DNA of 37,350 nt from Myxococcales bacterium (GCA_007119595.1 SKPJ01000031.1:1-37350), one strand, 5' to 3'; positions 1 to 8,941 are shown, counted from the first letter of the stretch. Notes: generated by a model from the sequence alone, not told the origin. Numbers and translations are program-made.

Positions 1-1
1 T

Positions 2-238
2 GCCATCGAGCCGGCCGCTGAAATTCCCACCGATGATTTCGTCCAGCGCATGCTCGATGAAGAGTCGGATATCCAGGCGATGATGGATAAATGCATCAAC
101 GGCTCCGATATGAGTCAGCAAGAGATGCTCCAGATGCAGGCCGTGATCTACAGCTACTCCCAGCGCGTCGATTTGACCACCAAGGTCGTGGAAAATGCCA
201 CCAGTGGCATCAAGGATGTGATGAATACTCAGGTCTGA
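2..238 (+). CDS. sctI: T3SS inner rod protein SctI (5' end cut by window)
   Basis: An open frame runs in from the window edge and ends at a TGA at 236-238; 78 residues are visible. The C-terminal part (QQEMLQMQAVIYSYSQ, then VDLTTKVVENATSGIKDVMNTQV-type ending) has the pattern of the YscI/PrgJ inner-rod family: a short helix with leucines and glutamines, then a second helix with a conserved lysine, ending in a Q near the terminus. In the family this protein polymerises at the base of the needle inside the periplasm and helps substrate switching. sctJ follows 89 bp downstream, which is the usual order. The true start lies upstream of the window. Confidence 0.8.
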   Translation, partial: AIEPAAEIPTDDFVQRMLDEESDIQAMMDKCINGSDMSQQEMLQMQAVIYSYSQRVDLTTKVVENATSGIKDVMNTQV

Positions 239-327
239 GAAGGGGGCAACGACGTCCTGCGCTCGACCTCTTAGGAGTGGATCTATCGGTGGTAGGTGAT
301 GGGGCTGACTGAAGCGTTGGAATATCT

Positions 328-1137
328 ATGGATTGGATTCTGAAATCCGGTGGTCGCCGGGCTGCACTCTGGAAGATGGGGGGCTGGCTGTTGCTGGTGG
401 GGCTCCTCCTGGGCTGCAATGAGCCACTGCATCACGATCTGGACGAACGAGAGGCCAATGCCATGGTGGTCACTCTCCATCAGAAGGGTCTGGAGGCCGA
501 AAAGATTCGCGATCCCGACGACGACGAGCGCTGGGCTGTAGAAGTGCCCAGACCACAACGCATCGACGCCTGGACGGTGCTACAGCAAGAGGGATTCCCC
601 TGGCCGGATCGAGGTGGGTTCGATGATTTTTACCCCGGCGGTGGATTGATTCCCACAGCACAAGAAGAGCGCGTGGTATTGCAATACGCCACTGCACGTG
701 AATTGCAGTCCAGTCTGTTGCGAGTGGAGGGAATCGTCGATGCCCACGTCCACCTCGTACTCCCTGAACAGCCACGGGTGCAGTTGACGGGTAGCGAGAC
801 CTCCGATCCTCGGGCCAGTGTCCTCGTTCAATGGCGGGCGGGAATGGAGCAACCGCCGCTGGATGCCGAGGGTATCCGGCAGTTGGTCAGCGGCGCTGTT
901 GAGGATCTGGACCCCGAAGCGGTTCACGTCGTGATGAGTGCCGTATCCGGTACGGAGCAACCTCGCGCGGAATTCGAATTTGCCCAGGTGGGGCCGATCT
1001 CGGTGGCACCTCACAGCCAGGGATTGCTTCGGTTTGTCATGCTCTTGATGGGGGCCGTCATCATCGCTCTGTCCGCGGGCCTCGTCTATATGGTGCTGAC
1101 GCGCAAGCGCGGAAATCGCGAGGGAGGGATGGCTTGA
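328..1137 (+). CDS. sctJ: T3SS inner-membrane ring lipoprotein SctJ (YscJ/HrcJ)
   Basis: 269 residues from ATG 328. A short basic N terminus leads into a hydrophobic stretch ending in the lipobox LLGC, so a lipoprotein signal is clear. The body shows the YscJ/FliF ring-building pattern: an N-terminal domain with NAMVVTLHQKGLEAEK, then GGLIPTAQEERVVLQYATARELQSSL and VDAHVHLVLPEQP, followed by a C-terminal transmembrane helix (about residues 228-250) and a basic tail. The protein forms the inner-membrane ring of the injectisome. An alternative start is ATG 376 (Met17), which gives a more compact signal peptide (MGGWLLLVGLLLGC). Its stop overlaps the next gene by 4 bases. Confidence 0.93.
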   Translation: MDWILKSGGRRAALWKMGGWLLLVGLLLGCNEPLHHDLDEREANAMVVTLHQKGLEAEKIRDPDDDERWAVEVPRPQRIDAWTVLQQEGFPWPDRGGFDDFYPGGGLIPTAQEERVVLQYATARELQSSLLRVEGIVDAHVHLVLPEQPRVQLTGSETSDPRASVLVQWRAGMEQPPLDAEGIRQLVSGAVEDLDPEAVHVVMSAVSGTEQPRAEFEFAQVGPISVAPHSQGLLRFVMLLMGAVIIALSAGLVYMVLTRKRGNREGGMA

Positions 1138-2000
1138 ATGAGAACGGGGTCAATGAATTGACGTCGTCGGAGGCGGGCTTTTTATTTGCTGCCAGTCGAT
1201 GCCGAGCGTTCGACAAGGTGCATGAAATGGTCGACGAAGTGACGGCTGGACCACTGGTGAGGCTCGTCGAGTATCAAGAACCCGAGGGGATTCGGCAACA
1301 GGAGCAGTTGCTGGAACAGGCGCGGTTTTGCGCCTGGTTTCAGCGCAATGAGCGAGTAATTTCACCGCGGCGTCGAGAGGCGATAAAGGTGGGGTTTGAT
1401 GGTCTGACTGGCGATGCGACTACCAGTGCTCGTGAACGGGGCTGTCACAGACTCGTGCAGCGCGTTGGTATACGACAGGGAGGAGACTTTTCGGTGTGGA
1501 GCCATGGTCATTTCGATCTGCGGCGTTGGCTCGATGAGGAGGCCGCGCAACCGGCGGCGACTCGATTGGTCATACTCGGCGCGGTGTTGGTAGGGGCGGT
1601 GGCCCGCACGGCGGTCCGGCGCCGTCTCGCCGCTTTGATGCGAGCGCTTCCACCGTCGATTGGCCAACGGGTTCAGGCTCGGCTGCGCGCCGTACCCGAC
1701 CTTCCCACGCCCGTGTTGCGCCGAATCAACGAAGTGTATTGCCGCATCGCTGCGACAGGGCATCGACCCGATGAAGAGCTGGCACTTCTGGGGCTGTTTT
1801 TCGTCGTCAGTGCCGCCATTTTTCGACAAAGTCGTGTGATCAATCGACTCCAAGACAGTCTGCCCGACCCGATCGCCCGGCACTGTCGAGTGTACCGCAT
1901 CGCCTGTGTTCGAAGCGGCAAGCCGGAACTTACCCCGCTGATTGCGGATTGGATCTTTGCACTTTTCTACGATCAAAGTGAGAGAAGAGCCGATGACTGA
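1134..2000 (+). CDS. sctK: T3SS SctK-like sorting-platform protein
   Basis: 288 residues starting at TTG 1134, which overlaps the sctJ stop in a TTGA arrangement. A strong purine-rich ribosome site (GAGGGAGGG, about 1120-1128) sits just before it and no ATG or GTG is available in this frame near by, so the TTG start is likely. The sequence is poorly conserved: no sharp motif, many Arg/Leu helices and a central alanine/valine-rich stretch. The call rests mainly on position between sctJ and sctL, where SctK (YscK/PscK) lies in many injectisome operons; SctK links the SctQ pods to the ring in the cytoplasm. At 288 residues it is longer than typical YscK (about 210). It could be a lineage-specific equivalent. 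Confidence 0.6.
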   Translation: MNENGVNELTSSEAGFLFAASRCRAFDKVHEMVDEVTAGPLVRLVEYQEPEGIRQQEQLLEQARFCAWFQRNERVISPRRREAIKVGFDGLTGDATTSARERGCHRLVQRVGIRQGGDFSVWSHGHFDLRRWLDEEAAQPAATRLVILGAVLVGAVARTAVRRRLAALMRALPPSIGQRVQARLRAVPDLPTPVLRRINEVYCRIAATGHRPDEELALLGLFFVVSAAIFRQSRVINRLQDSLPDPIARHCRVYRIACVRSGKPELTPLIADWIFALFYDQSERRADD

Positions 2001-2661
2001 ACCCCTACCGACGGTGCTGGAGCGCGAAGGAGACGTCGTTCGTGCGGCGAGACCTCTATTCGAAGAGGGCCGCGTGATTCGAGCCCGAGTCATCGATGAT
2101 CTGCGGGCCATCGATGATGAACTTCGCACCTTGCGAAAACAGGCCCGAGACACACTGGACGAGGCTCGACGAGAGGCCCAACTGATTCAAAAAAGAGCGC
2201 GCAAACAGGGTCGGGTGGAAGCCATGCAGGAGTGCATGGAGGAACTGGGCAGGGCACGCGCCGAATATGGCAAATTATGTAGCCGGGCCGAACGGGATAT
2301 GGTGACCCTGGCGTTTCAGATCGCGCGGCGCATCATCGGTCATTCCATCGACGTACAGCCCGACGTCGTTCGAGATATCGTCGGAAAGGCGCTGACCTCG
2401 GCACGAGGGCGGCGAGAGATCGTCATCTATGTGCATCCCAAGGACTACGACATCGTGGAATCCGCCCGACAAGACTATGCGAGGGATATGGAGGGGGTAC
2501 CGGTGTATTTCGAGGCCGATTCCTCGCTGAATCGCGGTGATAGTGTCATCGAAACCGAGTCCGGACGCATCGATGCCCGACTCGAAACCCAACTCGATGT
2601 GCTGCGCGAGACGTTGCTCGGCGGCGATCGGGGCGGTGGACTCACGGAGCAGAATTCATGA
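1993..2661 (+). CDS. sctL: T3SS ATPase regulator / stator SctL (YscL, FliH-like)
   Basis: 222 residues from ATG 1993 (MTEPLPTV), preceded by AGAGAAGAG; the frame opens further upstream, but that part lies inside sctK and lacks a ribosome site. Residues about 35-90 form a charged coiled coil (LRKQARDTLDEARREAQLIQKRARKQ). The C-terminal domain carries the FliH/SctL signature LAFQIARRIIGHSIDVQP followed by VGKAL and a VHPKDY segment, as in the V-type ATPase E-subunit-like fold. SctL holds the SctN ATPase to the cytoplasmic sorting platform and tunes its activity. It overlaps sctK by 8 bases and sctN by 4 (ATGA), indicating translational coupling. Confidence 0.88.
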   Translation: MTEPLPTVLEREGDVVRAARPLFEEGRVIRARVIDDLRAIDDELRTLRKQARDTLDEARREAQLIQKRARKQGRVEAMQECMEELGRARAEYGKLCSRAERDMVTLAFQIARRIIGHSIDVQPDVVRDIVGKALTSARGRREIVIYVHPKDYDIVESARQDYARDMEGVPVYFEADSSLNRGDSVIETESGRIDARLETQLDVLRETLLGGDRGGGLTEQNS

Positions 2662-4010
2662 CGAGGGGAGAAGAAGTTTCACAGCCAGGCGAAGGTCAGG
2701 ACTCGCTTTTGGGCCACTATCTGGAGCGGCTCGACGAAGCGGCTCCGGTGCGCATACGCGGACGGGTCCAAGAGGTGACGGGCCTCGTTGTGCGGGCCAG
2801 CGTGCCTGAGGCCGTGGTCGGGGAGTTGGTCGAAATTCGGCTCCGCGATGGCTCGGTGATGCGCGCCGAAGTCGTGGGATTCGAAGGAGAGGAGGTGGTG
2901 TTGATGCCCATGGGAGAGGTCTCGGGAATCGGACCCAGTGCAGGCGTCGAGTCCACCGGCGAGCCCATGAGTGTGCGATGTGGGGACGGGCTTTTGGGAC
3001 GAGTTCTCGATGGGCTGGGGCGTCCCATCGACGGTGGACCGCCGCTTGGAGGGCCGGGCTTTTGCGACTGGCCGTTGATGCGAACAGCACCGGATCCATT
3101 TACGCGAAAGCGGATCACCGAGCCCATGTCGATGGGGATCCGCGCCATCGACGGCCTACTCACCGTTGGAAGAGGGCAACGAGTGGGATTATTCGCCGGC
3201 TCCGGGGTCGGAAAGTCGACGCTCATGGGTCAGATTGCAAAGGGCAGTGACGCCGAAGTAGTGGTCATTTCCTTGATCGGTGAGCGGGGCCGCGAGGTGC
3301 GCGACTTTCTCGACGAGGTATTGGGCGAGGAGGGACTAAAGCGGGCCGTGGTGGTCGTAGCGACCAGCGATGCGCCCAGCCTGGTGCGGCTCAAATCGGC
3401 CTTTGTGGCGACGGCGATCGCCGAATATTTTCGGGCCCAAAAAAAAGAGGTGCTGCTGATGATGGACTCCGTGACCCGCTTTGCGCGGGCTCAGCGGGAG
3501 GTGGGGCTCGCCGCTGGAGAGCCACCTGCTCGGCAGGGGTATCCGCCCAGCGTGTTCAGCATGCTTCCCAGGCTGTTGGAGCGGACTGGAAATGACGACG
3601 TCGGTTCCATTACGGCGCTGTATACCGTTCTCGTCGCCGGTGGCGATATGGAGGAGCCCATCGCCGACGAGGTGCGCGGAATTCTCGACGGGCACATTAT
3701 ATTGAGCCGCCATCTCGCCAGTCGCAATCACTGGCCGGCCATTGACGTATTGCCCTCGTTGTCGCGGGTGATGAAGAGCGTCACCACCGATGAGCACGTC
3801 GCTGCTGCCGGTCGGTTCCGCGAGGTCTTATCCACCTACGAGGAGCAGCGCGATTTGATCAGCCTCGGCGCCTATGAATACGGCACGGATATGGAGGTCG
3901 ATCTGGCCATTGATTATATCGAGGAGATGGAGTCCCTGTTGCAGCAGGGTATGGAGGAGTTCACTGAGATGGAGCAGACAAAAGCATTGCTATTGGATCT
4001 GTTTGGATAG
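2658..4010 (+). CDS. sctN: T3SS ATPase SctN (YscN/HrcN/FliI family)
   Basis: 450 residues, normal for the family. Walker A GSGVGKST lies near residues 181-188, ERGREVRDF follows as in F1/FliI ATPases, and Walker B LLMMDSVTR is near residue 265. The PARQGYPPSVFSMLPRLLER and ADEVRGILDGHIILSR segments are diagnostic of the FliI/YscN group. The enzyme forms a hexamer at the cytoplasmic face, strips chaperones and unfolds effectors. The start ATG overlaps the sctL stop. T3SS rather than flagellar identity is inferred from the neighbours (sctI, sctJ lipoprotein, sctK, sctO), since no flagellar genes are visible. Confidence 0.95.
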   Translation: MTRGEEVSQPGEGQDSLLGHYLERLDEAAPVRIRGRVQEVTGLVVRASVPEAVVGELVEIRLRDGSVMRAEVVGFEGEEVVLMPMGEVSGIGPSAGVESTGEPMSVRCGDGLLGRVLDGLGRPIDGGPPLGGPGFCDWPLMRTAPDPFTRKRITEPMSMGIRAIDGLLTVGRGQRVGLFAGSGVGKSTLMGQIAKGSDAEVVVISLIGERGREVRDFLDEVLGEEGLKRAVVVVATSDAPSLVRLKSAFVATAIAEYFRAQKKEVLLMMDSVTRFARAQREVGLAAGEPPARQGYPPSVFSMLPRLLERTGNDDVGSITALYTVLVAGGDMEEPIADEVRGILDGHIILSRHLASRNHWPAIDVLPSLSRVMKSVTTDEHVAAAGRFREVLSTYEEQRDLISLGAYEYGTDMEVDLAIDYIEEMESLLQQGMEEFTEMEQTKALLLDLFG

Positions 4011-4028
4011 ACGCATGAGGAGGAATCG

Positions 4029-4523
4029 ATGCCGGCCGACGACGACTATGATTTAAAGACCCTCCTACAGCTTCGAAATCGGGAGCGCGACGATGCCGAA
4101 AAGCGCTATGCCCGGGCGATGACCGTGCATGGGGATCTCGCCAAGAAGGTGCAGCGGCTGGAAACGAAGCACCGAAAGATGGTCCGCGACCGACGCAACA
4201 AGTGCCAACAATTCGACGATCAACTCCTCGAGGGCTCGGCATCGATGGCGAAGATTCAGAAATTCGATCACTACCTCGCCGGTCTACGTGAGCGCGAAGA
4301 ACAGGCGTGGAATAAAGTCGAATCTGCGCGCAGGGAAAAAACAGAGGCCCGCACTCAGATGGAGAAGGCGCGAAGATCGATGCTCGAGGCGGTCCGACAG
4401 GTCAAAGCCGTCGAAGAGCACTACGAGAAGTGGAAAGAAAAAAAGAAGTTGGACAACAAACGCCGACAAGCGGCGAAAATGGATGATGTCGCCGCACGCA
4501 TGTGGCGCCAAAATCGGCAATAA
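4029..4523 (+). CDS. sctO: T3SS central stalk protein SctO (YscO, FliJ-like)
   Basis: 164 residues, almost entirely charged helix. It starts at ATG 4029 behind a strong GAGGAGGA ribosome site, 18 bp after sctN. Heptad-like Lys/Glu/Arg-rich stretches cover about residues 10-75 and 88-150, which is a two-helix antiparallel coiled coil as in YscO and FliJ. In the family this acts like the gamma subunit inside the SctN hexamer and recycles escort chaperones. Size and position directly after sctN match SctO; the sequence itself is low-complexity helical, so the call leans on context. Confidence 0.82.
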   Translation: MPADDDYDLKTLLQLRNRERDDAEKRYARAMTVHGDLAKKVQRLETKHRKMVRDRRNKCQQFDDQLLEGSASMAKIQKFDHYLAGLREREEQAWNKVESARREKTEARTQMEKARRSMLEAVRQVKAVEEHYEKWKEKKKLDNKRRQAAKMDDVAARMWRQNRQ

Positions 4524-4547
4524 CCCCATCGATTTGGAAACTGAACC

Positions 4548-4955
4548 ATGGCGATGAAACTCGATGGTCCAAATAGCCCGTGGCCGCCGCGTGCCCATGA
4601 CGAGGTGTCCGGGCTTCGTCCGGCGATTACCGCCCAGATCGATGAACCGATGGTCGCCTCCTCAATGGCCCCCATGATGGGGGAGTTGTTGGCTCGTCTG
4701 GAGGGCTTTTCGACGCCACGAGATGTCGGTGAGATGAAGCCGCCGAAACCGCCGACAGGTGAAGCACCGATGACACCGGCCGACGCGTCGGCGGCGCTTC
4801 ATGATGCCTGTGGTGCATTGCGGGAGCAGGCGCTGTCCACAGCCGCCGATCCGCAGAGGGCGACGACACTACAGTCGATGGTCGAGGTCATCGAGGACCA
4901 TCTGGCCATGAAGGGAGAGATCATCGCTCGCAGCACCAATGGGCCCGAAAAATAA
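4548..4955 (+). CDS. small protein of unknown function at the sctP position
   Basis: 135 residues beginning MAMKLDGPN; ATG 4554 is an alternative start. It follows sctO by 24 bp and ends the T3SS operon. It is proline-, methionine- and alanine-rich in the first 80 residues (several MAP, PPKPP and PMTP runs), then becomes a predicted helix (about 85-128). No signal peptide or membrane helix is seen. In Ysc-type operons this slot holds SctP, the needle-length ruler, which also has a Pro-rich low-complexity N terminus but is usually much longer and ends in a T3S4 domain. That domain is not apparent here, so a truncated or divergent SctP, a chaperone or an exported accessory protein are all possible. 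Confidence 0.6.
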   Translation: MAMKLDGPNSPWPPRAHDEVSGLRPAITAQIDEPMVASSMAPMMGELLARLEGFSTPRDVGEMKPPKPPTGEAPMTPADASAALHDACGALREQALSTAADPQRATTLQSMVEVIEDHLAMKGEIIARSTNGPEK

Positions 4956-5004
4956 TCCCTGCGCTGTTGTTGATCCACCATTCCCGATGGCGCGGGTTGT
5001 ACGA

Positions 5005-5694
5005 TTAGGACGCTTTCTCGGTTGCCGTGGCCTGTTGGGCATCGGCCTCATCGTCGAGTTCACCGGGAAGAAAGATGCACTCCTGGTTGGTGAGATAGAG
5101 CCCGAAATTATCGAGGTCGAAGCCCGCAAGCTCGATCTGGCGTCGCGTTTCGTCGATCTTTTGGGGGTCCAGCATGCGAGCCATCAATTCTCGCTGATCG
5201 TGCATCGCCCACCACAAATAGTCCGGGACCAGCTCCAGCAAATCGTCGAGATTTTCTCGCACAAAGGAGATATCCAACTTTCTGGTGGAGCGATAGGGAT
5301 TGTAGCCGGGATACTCCATGCGCACCCCGGCGGTGACCAATTTACGTCCCACGTGATAGAAGACGCGGTCGAAATTATAGGGGGCATCGCGTTGTTCGAG
5401 TTGACCGTAATCGCTTCCGGTCAGCGCCAGATCCAAACGGTGAGCGCGGTGAGCGTAGGCACGAAGAGCTTCGTAGCGGCGTCCGGCGCGGCCGTCGTCG
5501 CAGTGCTCCTCGTGGCGTGCGATCAAGGTGTTGAGAACGACGGCTGGGCTAAAGTCGGGAATCTCTTCGGAGGGAAATCGATTGCGCAGACTGCGATGGT
5601 ATTCCCTCAAAAAGTGACGAAAATTGGATTCGTCAAATTGAATACCGAGCAAGAGATTGGTCTCGATCTGTTGGATCGTTCCCTCGGGGGTCAT
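5005..5694 (-). CDS. unrecognised soluble protein
   Basis: 229 residues from ATG 5694 (MTPEGTIQQIETN); a TTG at 5712 in the same frame is less likely. No signal peptide or membrane helix is visible. The protein is rich in charged and aromatic residues, with a central block LDISFVRENLDDLLELVPDY followed by LWWAMHDQRELM, and an acidic C-terminal tail. No family is recognised. It runs convergent to the T3SS operon and separates it from the next genes, so it ends the injectisome cluster on this side. A promoter-like pair is present about 50 nt upstream. The frame is intact and codon use matches the neighbours, so it is probably real. Confidence 0.7.
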   Translation of the reverse strand: MTPEGTIQQIETNLLLGIQFDESNFRHFLREYHRSLRNRFPSEEIPDFSPAVVLNTLIARHEEHCDDGRAGRRYEALRAYAHRAHRLDLALTGSDYGQLEQRDAPYNFDRVFYHVGRKLVTAGVRMEYPGYNPYRSTRKLDISFVRENLDDLLELVPDYLWWAMHDQRELMARMLDPQKIDETRRQIELAGFDLDNFGLYLTNQECIFLPGELDDEADAQQATATEKAS

Positions 5695-5750
5695 TGTATT
5701 CTCGCTGCGCAATGAAGTGTCATGAACATTGAATGAAATTGTCGACGCTA

Positions 5751-5779
5751 AGCCTATCGCGAATGGGCGAGGGGGTAAA
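5751..5779 (-). promoter_or_regulatory. candidate sigma-70 promoter
   Basis: On the reverse strand TTTACC and TAGGCT are separated by exactly 17 bases. The predicted start of transcription is about 50 nt before ATG 5694. The -10 shape TAGnnT recurs at other promoters proposed in this window. Assigned by eye only. Confidence 0.4.
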
Positions 5780-5821
5780 AGGCGTTTTTTTCAAGGAGTG
5801 TCGGGGTTGATGGGAGGCTGC

Positions 5822-5833
5822 CCTAGTACTAGG
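5822..5833. promoter_or_regulatory. 12-bp perfect palindrome in divergent intergenic region
   Basis: CCTAGTACTAGG is a perfect palindrome lying between the divergent genes starting at 5694 (reverse) and 5894 (forward). It could be a dimeric repressor site; no regulator gene is adjacent, and chance occurrence is possible. Confidence 0.25.
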
Positions 5834-5893
5834 TTGCCGATCCGAAGAACCTAACGATTTGCCGAGTACAACCTCAAAGCGACAGGTGCAGTA

Positions 5894-6346
5894 ATGGAAG
5901 GATTCCAGGTATTGGTAGCGATTCACAATATATTGCGTTGGGCCGTGATGTTGGCGGCCGTAGCTGCCATCGGCGGAGCCTGGCATGGCGTCGTCACAAA
6001 GCGGGAGTGGAAGAAGGGCGACCGGATACGCACCGTCGCCTATGTCGCTACGATGCACCTGCAGTTGTTGTTGGGGCTTTTGCTATATGTGCAAAGTCCC
6101 CTGGTGCGCGCTGCATTCGACGATCCGGGGGCGGCGATGGGGGAGCGCCAATTTCGCTTTTTCTTCGTGGAACATATTACGCTGATGATTCTCGCTGTGG
6201 TGGTCGTGCAGGTGGGCTCCATCATGGCGAAGCGGGCGGACGAGGACTTTTCAAAGCACAAGCGGGCGGCGATCTTCTTTACCATCGGGTTGGTGTTGAT
6301 CTTGGCCGGTACTCCCTGGTTTCGACCGCTGCTCCCCGGTTTTTGA
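5894..6346 (+). CDS. small four-helix membrane protein (cytochrome b-like hypothetical)
   Basis: 150 residues with four hydrophobic helices at about 10-30, 48-70, 90-112 and 125-143. Histidines sit at helix ends (IHN near residue 11, MHLQLLLG near 53, VEHITLM near 90, KHKR near 122), a spacing like that of small proteins annotated as cytochrome b or b561-like. The LHxxLRW-type start and QLLLGLLLY motif match an uncharacterised bacterial family of this kind. Heme binding is only suggested by the histidines. The start ATG follows a modest CAGGTGCAG site. It is not clearly in an operon with the helicase gene 30 bp downstream, but co-transcription is possible. Confidence 0.7.
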   Translation: MEGFQVLVAIHNILRWAVMLAAVAAIGGAWHGVVTKREWKKGDRIRTVAYVATMHLQLLLGLLLYVQSPLVRAAFDDPGAAMGERQFRFFFVEHITLMILAVVVVQVGSIMAKRADEDFSKHKRAAIFFTIGLVLILAGTPWFRPLLPGF

Positions 6347-6376
6347 GCCCCTTTTCACCACGATTGCGCGAGAAAT

Positions 6377-8941
6377 ATGAGTGAATTGAGCGCATTGCCC
6401 ATCGATCCACTTTTGCCGGAGGTGGTGGAAGCGGTTCGAGAACACCGCGGCGTCGTCATCGAGGCGCCGGCAGGCGCCGGAAAGAGCACGCGAGTGCCTC
6501 CGGCCCTACTGGATGCCCGGCTCGCCGGCGATGACCAGATCATCATGCTCGAGCCCCGGCGGGTGGCGGCCCGAGCCACGGCGCGGCGCATCGCCTATGA
6601 GCGAGGCGCCGAGGTAGGCGGCGAGGTGGGCTACCAGGTTCGCTTCGATCGCCGAGTCAGTAACAAGACCAAACTGGCCGTTATCACCGAGGGGATTTTG
6701 ACCCGGCGACTCCAGAGCGATCCCTTCTTGGAGGGCGTCGGCGTGGTCATCCTCGACGAATTTCACGAACGGAGCATCCACACCGATCTGGCGATCGCTT
6801 TTTTGCGGGAGGTTCAAGAGGTTCGAGAGGATCTAAAAATCGTGGTCATGTCGGCGACTCTCGACGCCAAACCAATCGCCGACTACCTCGACATTCCCGC
6901 TCTCCGCAGTGAAGGCCGAACCTTTCCGGTGGATATCGAATATCTCGACAAACCGCCGGAAGACCGCATCGAGTACGAGGCGGCTCGCATGGTACGCCGT
7001 TTCGTCGGTAGTGAGCGCGATGACGGCGGCGATATCTTGATTTTCATGCCCGGCAGAGGCGAAATCCACCGCTGTCTGGACTCGCTTAAGGAGTGGGGGA
7101 AGGACGAGGGCATCGAGCTGTTGCCGCTATACTCGGGATTGTCCCATAAGGAGCAGGATCGGGCCCTGGAGACCGGGGGCCCGCGGAAGGTGATCGCCGC
7201 CACCAATATCGCCGAGACCTCTCTGACGATTGAGGGGGTCACGGTGGTGATCGATTCCGGGAAGGTGCGCCAGATGCGTATGTCACCAGCCAGTGGGCTG
7301 GATAACTTGGAGCTTCGGCACGTGAGCATGGCGTCGGCCAAGCAGCGCGCCGGGCGCGCGGGTCGCGTCCGAGCGGGGCGCGCCATTCGGCTCTGGACAC
7401 CGGCCTATGAACATCGCCTCGACGAATTCGACGAGCCCGAGATCAGGCGTATCGATCTGACCCCGGTGGTCCTGGAAGTGCTGGCCTGGAGCGGTGCAGA
7501 CCCCCGGGAGTTCGCCTGGTTCGACGCTCCCCCGGACCACGCCATTCGGCAGGGGCTGAAATTGTTGGAGATGCTCGGCGCCGTGGAACCGGGTCGTTTT
7601 CAGTTGACCGATCTGGGTAAGCGGTTACTCGACCTTCCGGTGCATCCCCGAATGGGTCGGATGCTGATCGAGGGCGAAAAGCGCGGTGTCGCCGACCGGG
7701 CGGCACAGATGGCGGCCATCATCTCGGAGCGCGACTTCGTCAATTCCGTCGAGCGCGACGCGCCGAGCGACGACTCCGATATTCTCGTGCGCGCTGAATT
7801 TTTAGATGCTGTGGCCTCGGGGCGTCGCCAATCGGCCCGGCGACTCGGCTTCTCGACCCATACCGGTGGGGCACGGCGGGTAAAAAAGGTCAGTCGCCAG
7901 CTTCGAAAGATGGTCGACCGAAAGAGCCGCGGGGGCACTCAAGACGACGCTCTGCGCTCGGTGTTGGCCGGCTTTCCGGATCGGATCGCCATGCGCCGCG
8001 AGGAGGGTAGCGATCAATTCGTCATGGTCGGCGGGGAGCCGATGACGCTGGCCTATGAGAGCGTCGTGCGCGATGCCCGTTTTATCGTCGCTCCCGTGGT
8101 CGCCGGCGAGACGAGAGCTCGATCGGCCGTTGGCGGCGTCGACTCCCGGGCCTTGATTCGGCTGGCGAGCAAGGTGGAACTTTCATGGCTCGAGAAGGAC
8201 TTTCCAACTCGCTTCGAAGAGCTCGTCGAGGTTGGCTTCGACGACGAGAAAGAACGGGTCATGGCCCGCAAGATCCGGCGCTTCGCAGAGTTGCGTCTCC
8301 AGGAGCAGATCGTCTCCGTCGATGACGGTGCAGACCCCGAAGAAGTAACCCGCAAATTGATGACTCATGCCCTGGAAGACGTCCCGCGGGCCTTCGACCT
8401 CGGCAACGACGATCACCAATATCTGATTCGCTGGGAATGCGCTCGCCGGTGGTTCGAGGAGGCCGAATTTCCCAGGCTGTCAAATGGCGATAGACGGGGC
8501 AACGAAGAGGCCGAAATCTGGCAGCAAATTCTGTGGGGAAAGCGCTCCTTTGCCGAACTCCGCCGGATGTCTCTTCCCTCGATGCTCGGCGCATATCTGA
8601 CCAGCGAGCAGAGACGGATTCTCGACGAAGAACTCCCCCAACGCATCGAAGTCCCCACGGGCAGCCGAATCCGTCTCCAATACCGGATCGACGAGCCCCC
8701 GATATTGGCGGTCCGAATCCAGGAGATCTTCGGCTGGACCGAAACCCCACGGATCGCCCGCGGACGCATCGCGGTGCTAATGCATCTTTTGGCCCCCAAT
8801 TTTCGGCCGGCCCAGGTCACCGACGATCTCGCCGGATTCTGGCAGCGAACCTACCCGGAGGTGCGAAAAGAACTCCGCGCTCGCTACTCCAAGCACCCCT
8901 GGCCAAAAGACCCGGTGAATGCGAAGGCGGTCTATAAGTGA
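6377..8941 (+). CDS. hrpB: ATP-dependent helicase HrpB (DEAH-box)
   Basis: 854 residues, in the range of HrpB (E. coli about 810). The N terminus LPIDPLLPEVVEAV followed by Walker A APAGAGKSTRVPP (residues 30-41) is typical of HrpB rather than HrpA. Motif II is DEFH (near 128-131, in LDEFHERS), motif III MSAT, and motif VI QRAGRAGR lies near 322-329. The C-terminal half (AYLTSEQRRILDEELPQRIEVPTGSR, and the terminal RYSKHPWPKDP) matches the HrpB-specific C-terminal domain, whose end is typically a Y-x-KHxWPxDP motif. The protein is a cytoplasmic nucleic-acid helicase of uncertain physiological role. The frame is intact with no anomaly. Confidence 0.93.
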   Translation: MSELSALPIDPLLPEVVEAVREHRGVVIEAPAGAGKSTRVPPALLDARLAGDDQIIMLEPRRVAARATARRIAYERGAEVGGEVGYQVRFDRRVSNKTKLAVITEGILTRRLQSDPFLEGVGVVILDEFHERSIHTDLAIAFLREVQEVREDLKIVVMSATLDAKPIADYLDIPALRSEGRTFPVDIEYLDKPPEDRIEYEAARMVRRFVGSERDDGGDILIFMPGRGEIHRCLDSLKEWGKDEGIELLPLYSGLSHKEQDRALETGGPRKVIAATNIAETSLTIEGVTVVIDSGKVRQMRMSPASGLDNLELRHVSMASAKQRAGRAGRVRAGRAIRLWTPAYEHRLDEFDEPEIRRIDLTPVVLEVLAWSGADPREFAWFDAPPDHAIRQGLKLLEMLGAVEPGRFQLTDLGKRLLDLPVHPRMGRMLIEGEKRGVADRAAQMAAIISERDFVNSVERDAPSDDSDILVRAEFLDAVASGRRQSARRLGFSTHTGGARRVKKVSRQLRKMVDRKSRGGTQDDALRSVLAGFPDRIAMRREEGSDQFVMVGGEPMTLAYESVVRDARFIVAPVVAGETRARSAVGGVDSRALIRLASKVELSWLEKDFPTRFEELVEVGFDDEKERVMARKIRRFAELRLQEQIVSVDDGADPEEVTRKLMTHALEDVPRAFDLGNDDHQYLIRWECARRWFEEAEFPRLSNGDRRGNEEAEIWQQILWGKRSFAELRRMSLPSMLGAYLTSEQRRILDEELPQRIEVPTGSRIRLQYRIDEPPILAVRIQEIFGWTETPRIARGRIAVLMHLLAPNFRPAQVTDDLAGFWQRTYPEVRKELRARYSKHPWPKDPVNAKAVYK

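Noticed and set aside
4939-5715. 258-residue forward open frame opposite the gene at 5005-5694
   Set aside because: It is a shadow frame: the reverse frame has a better start, a promoter-like pair and normal composition.
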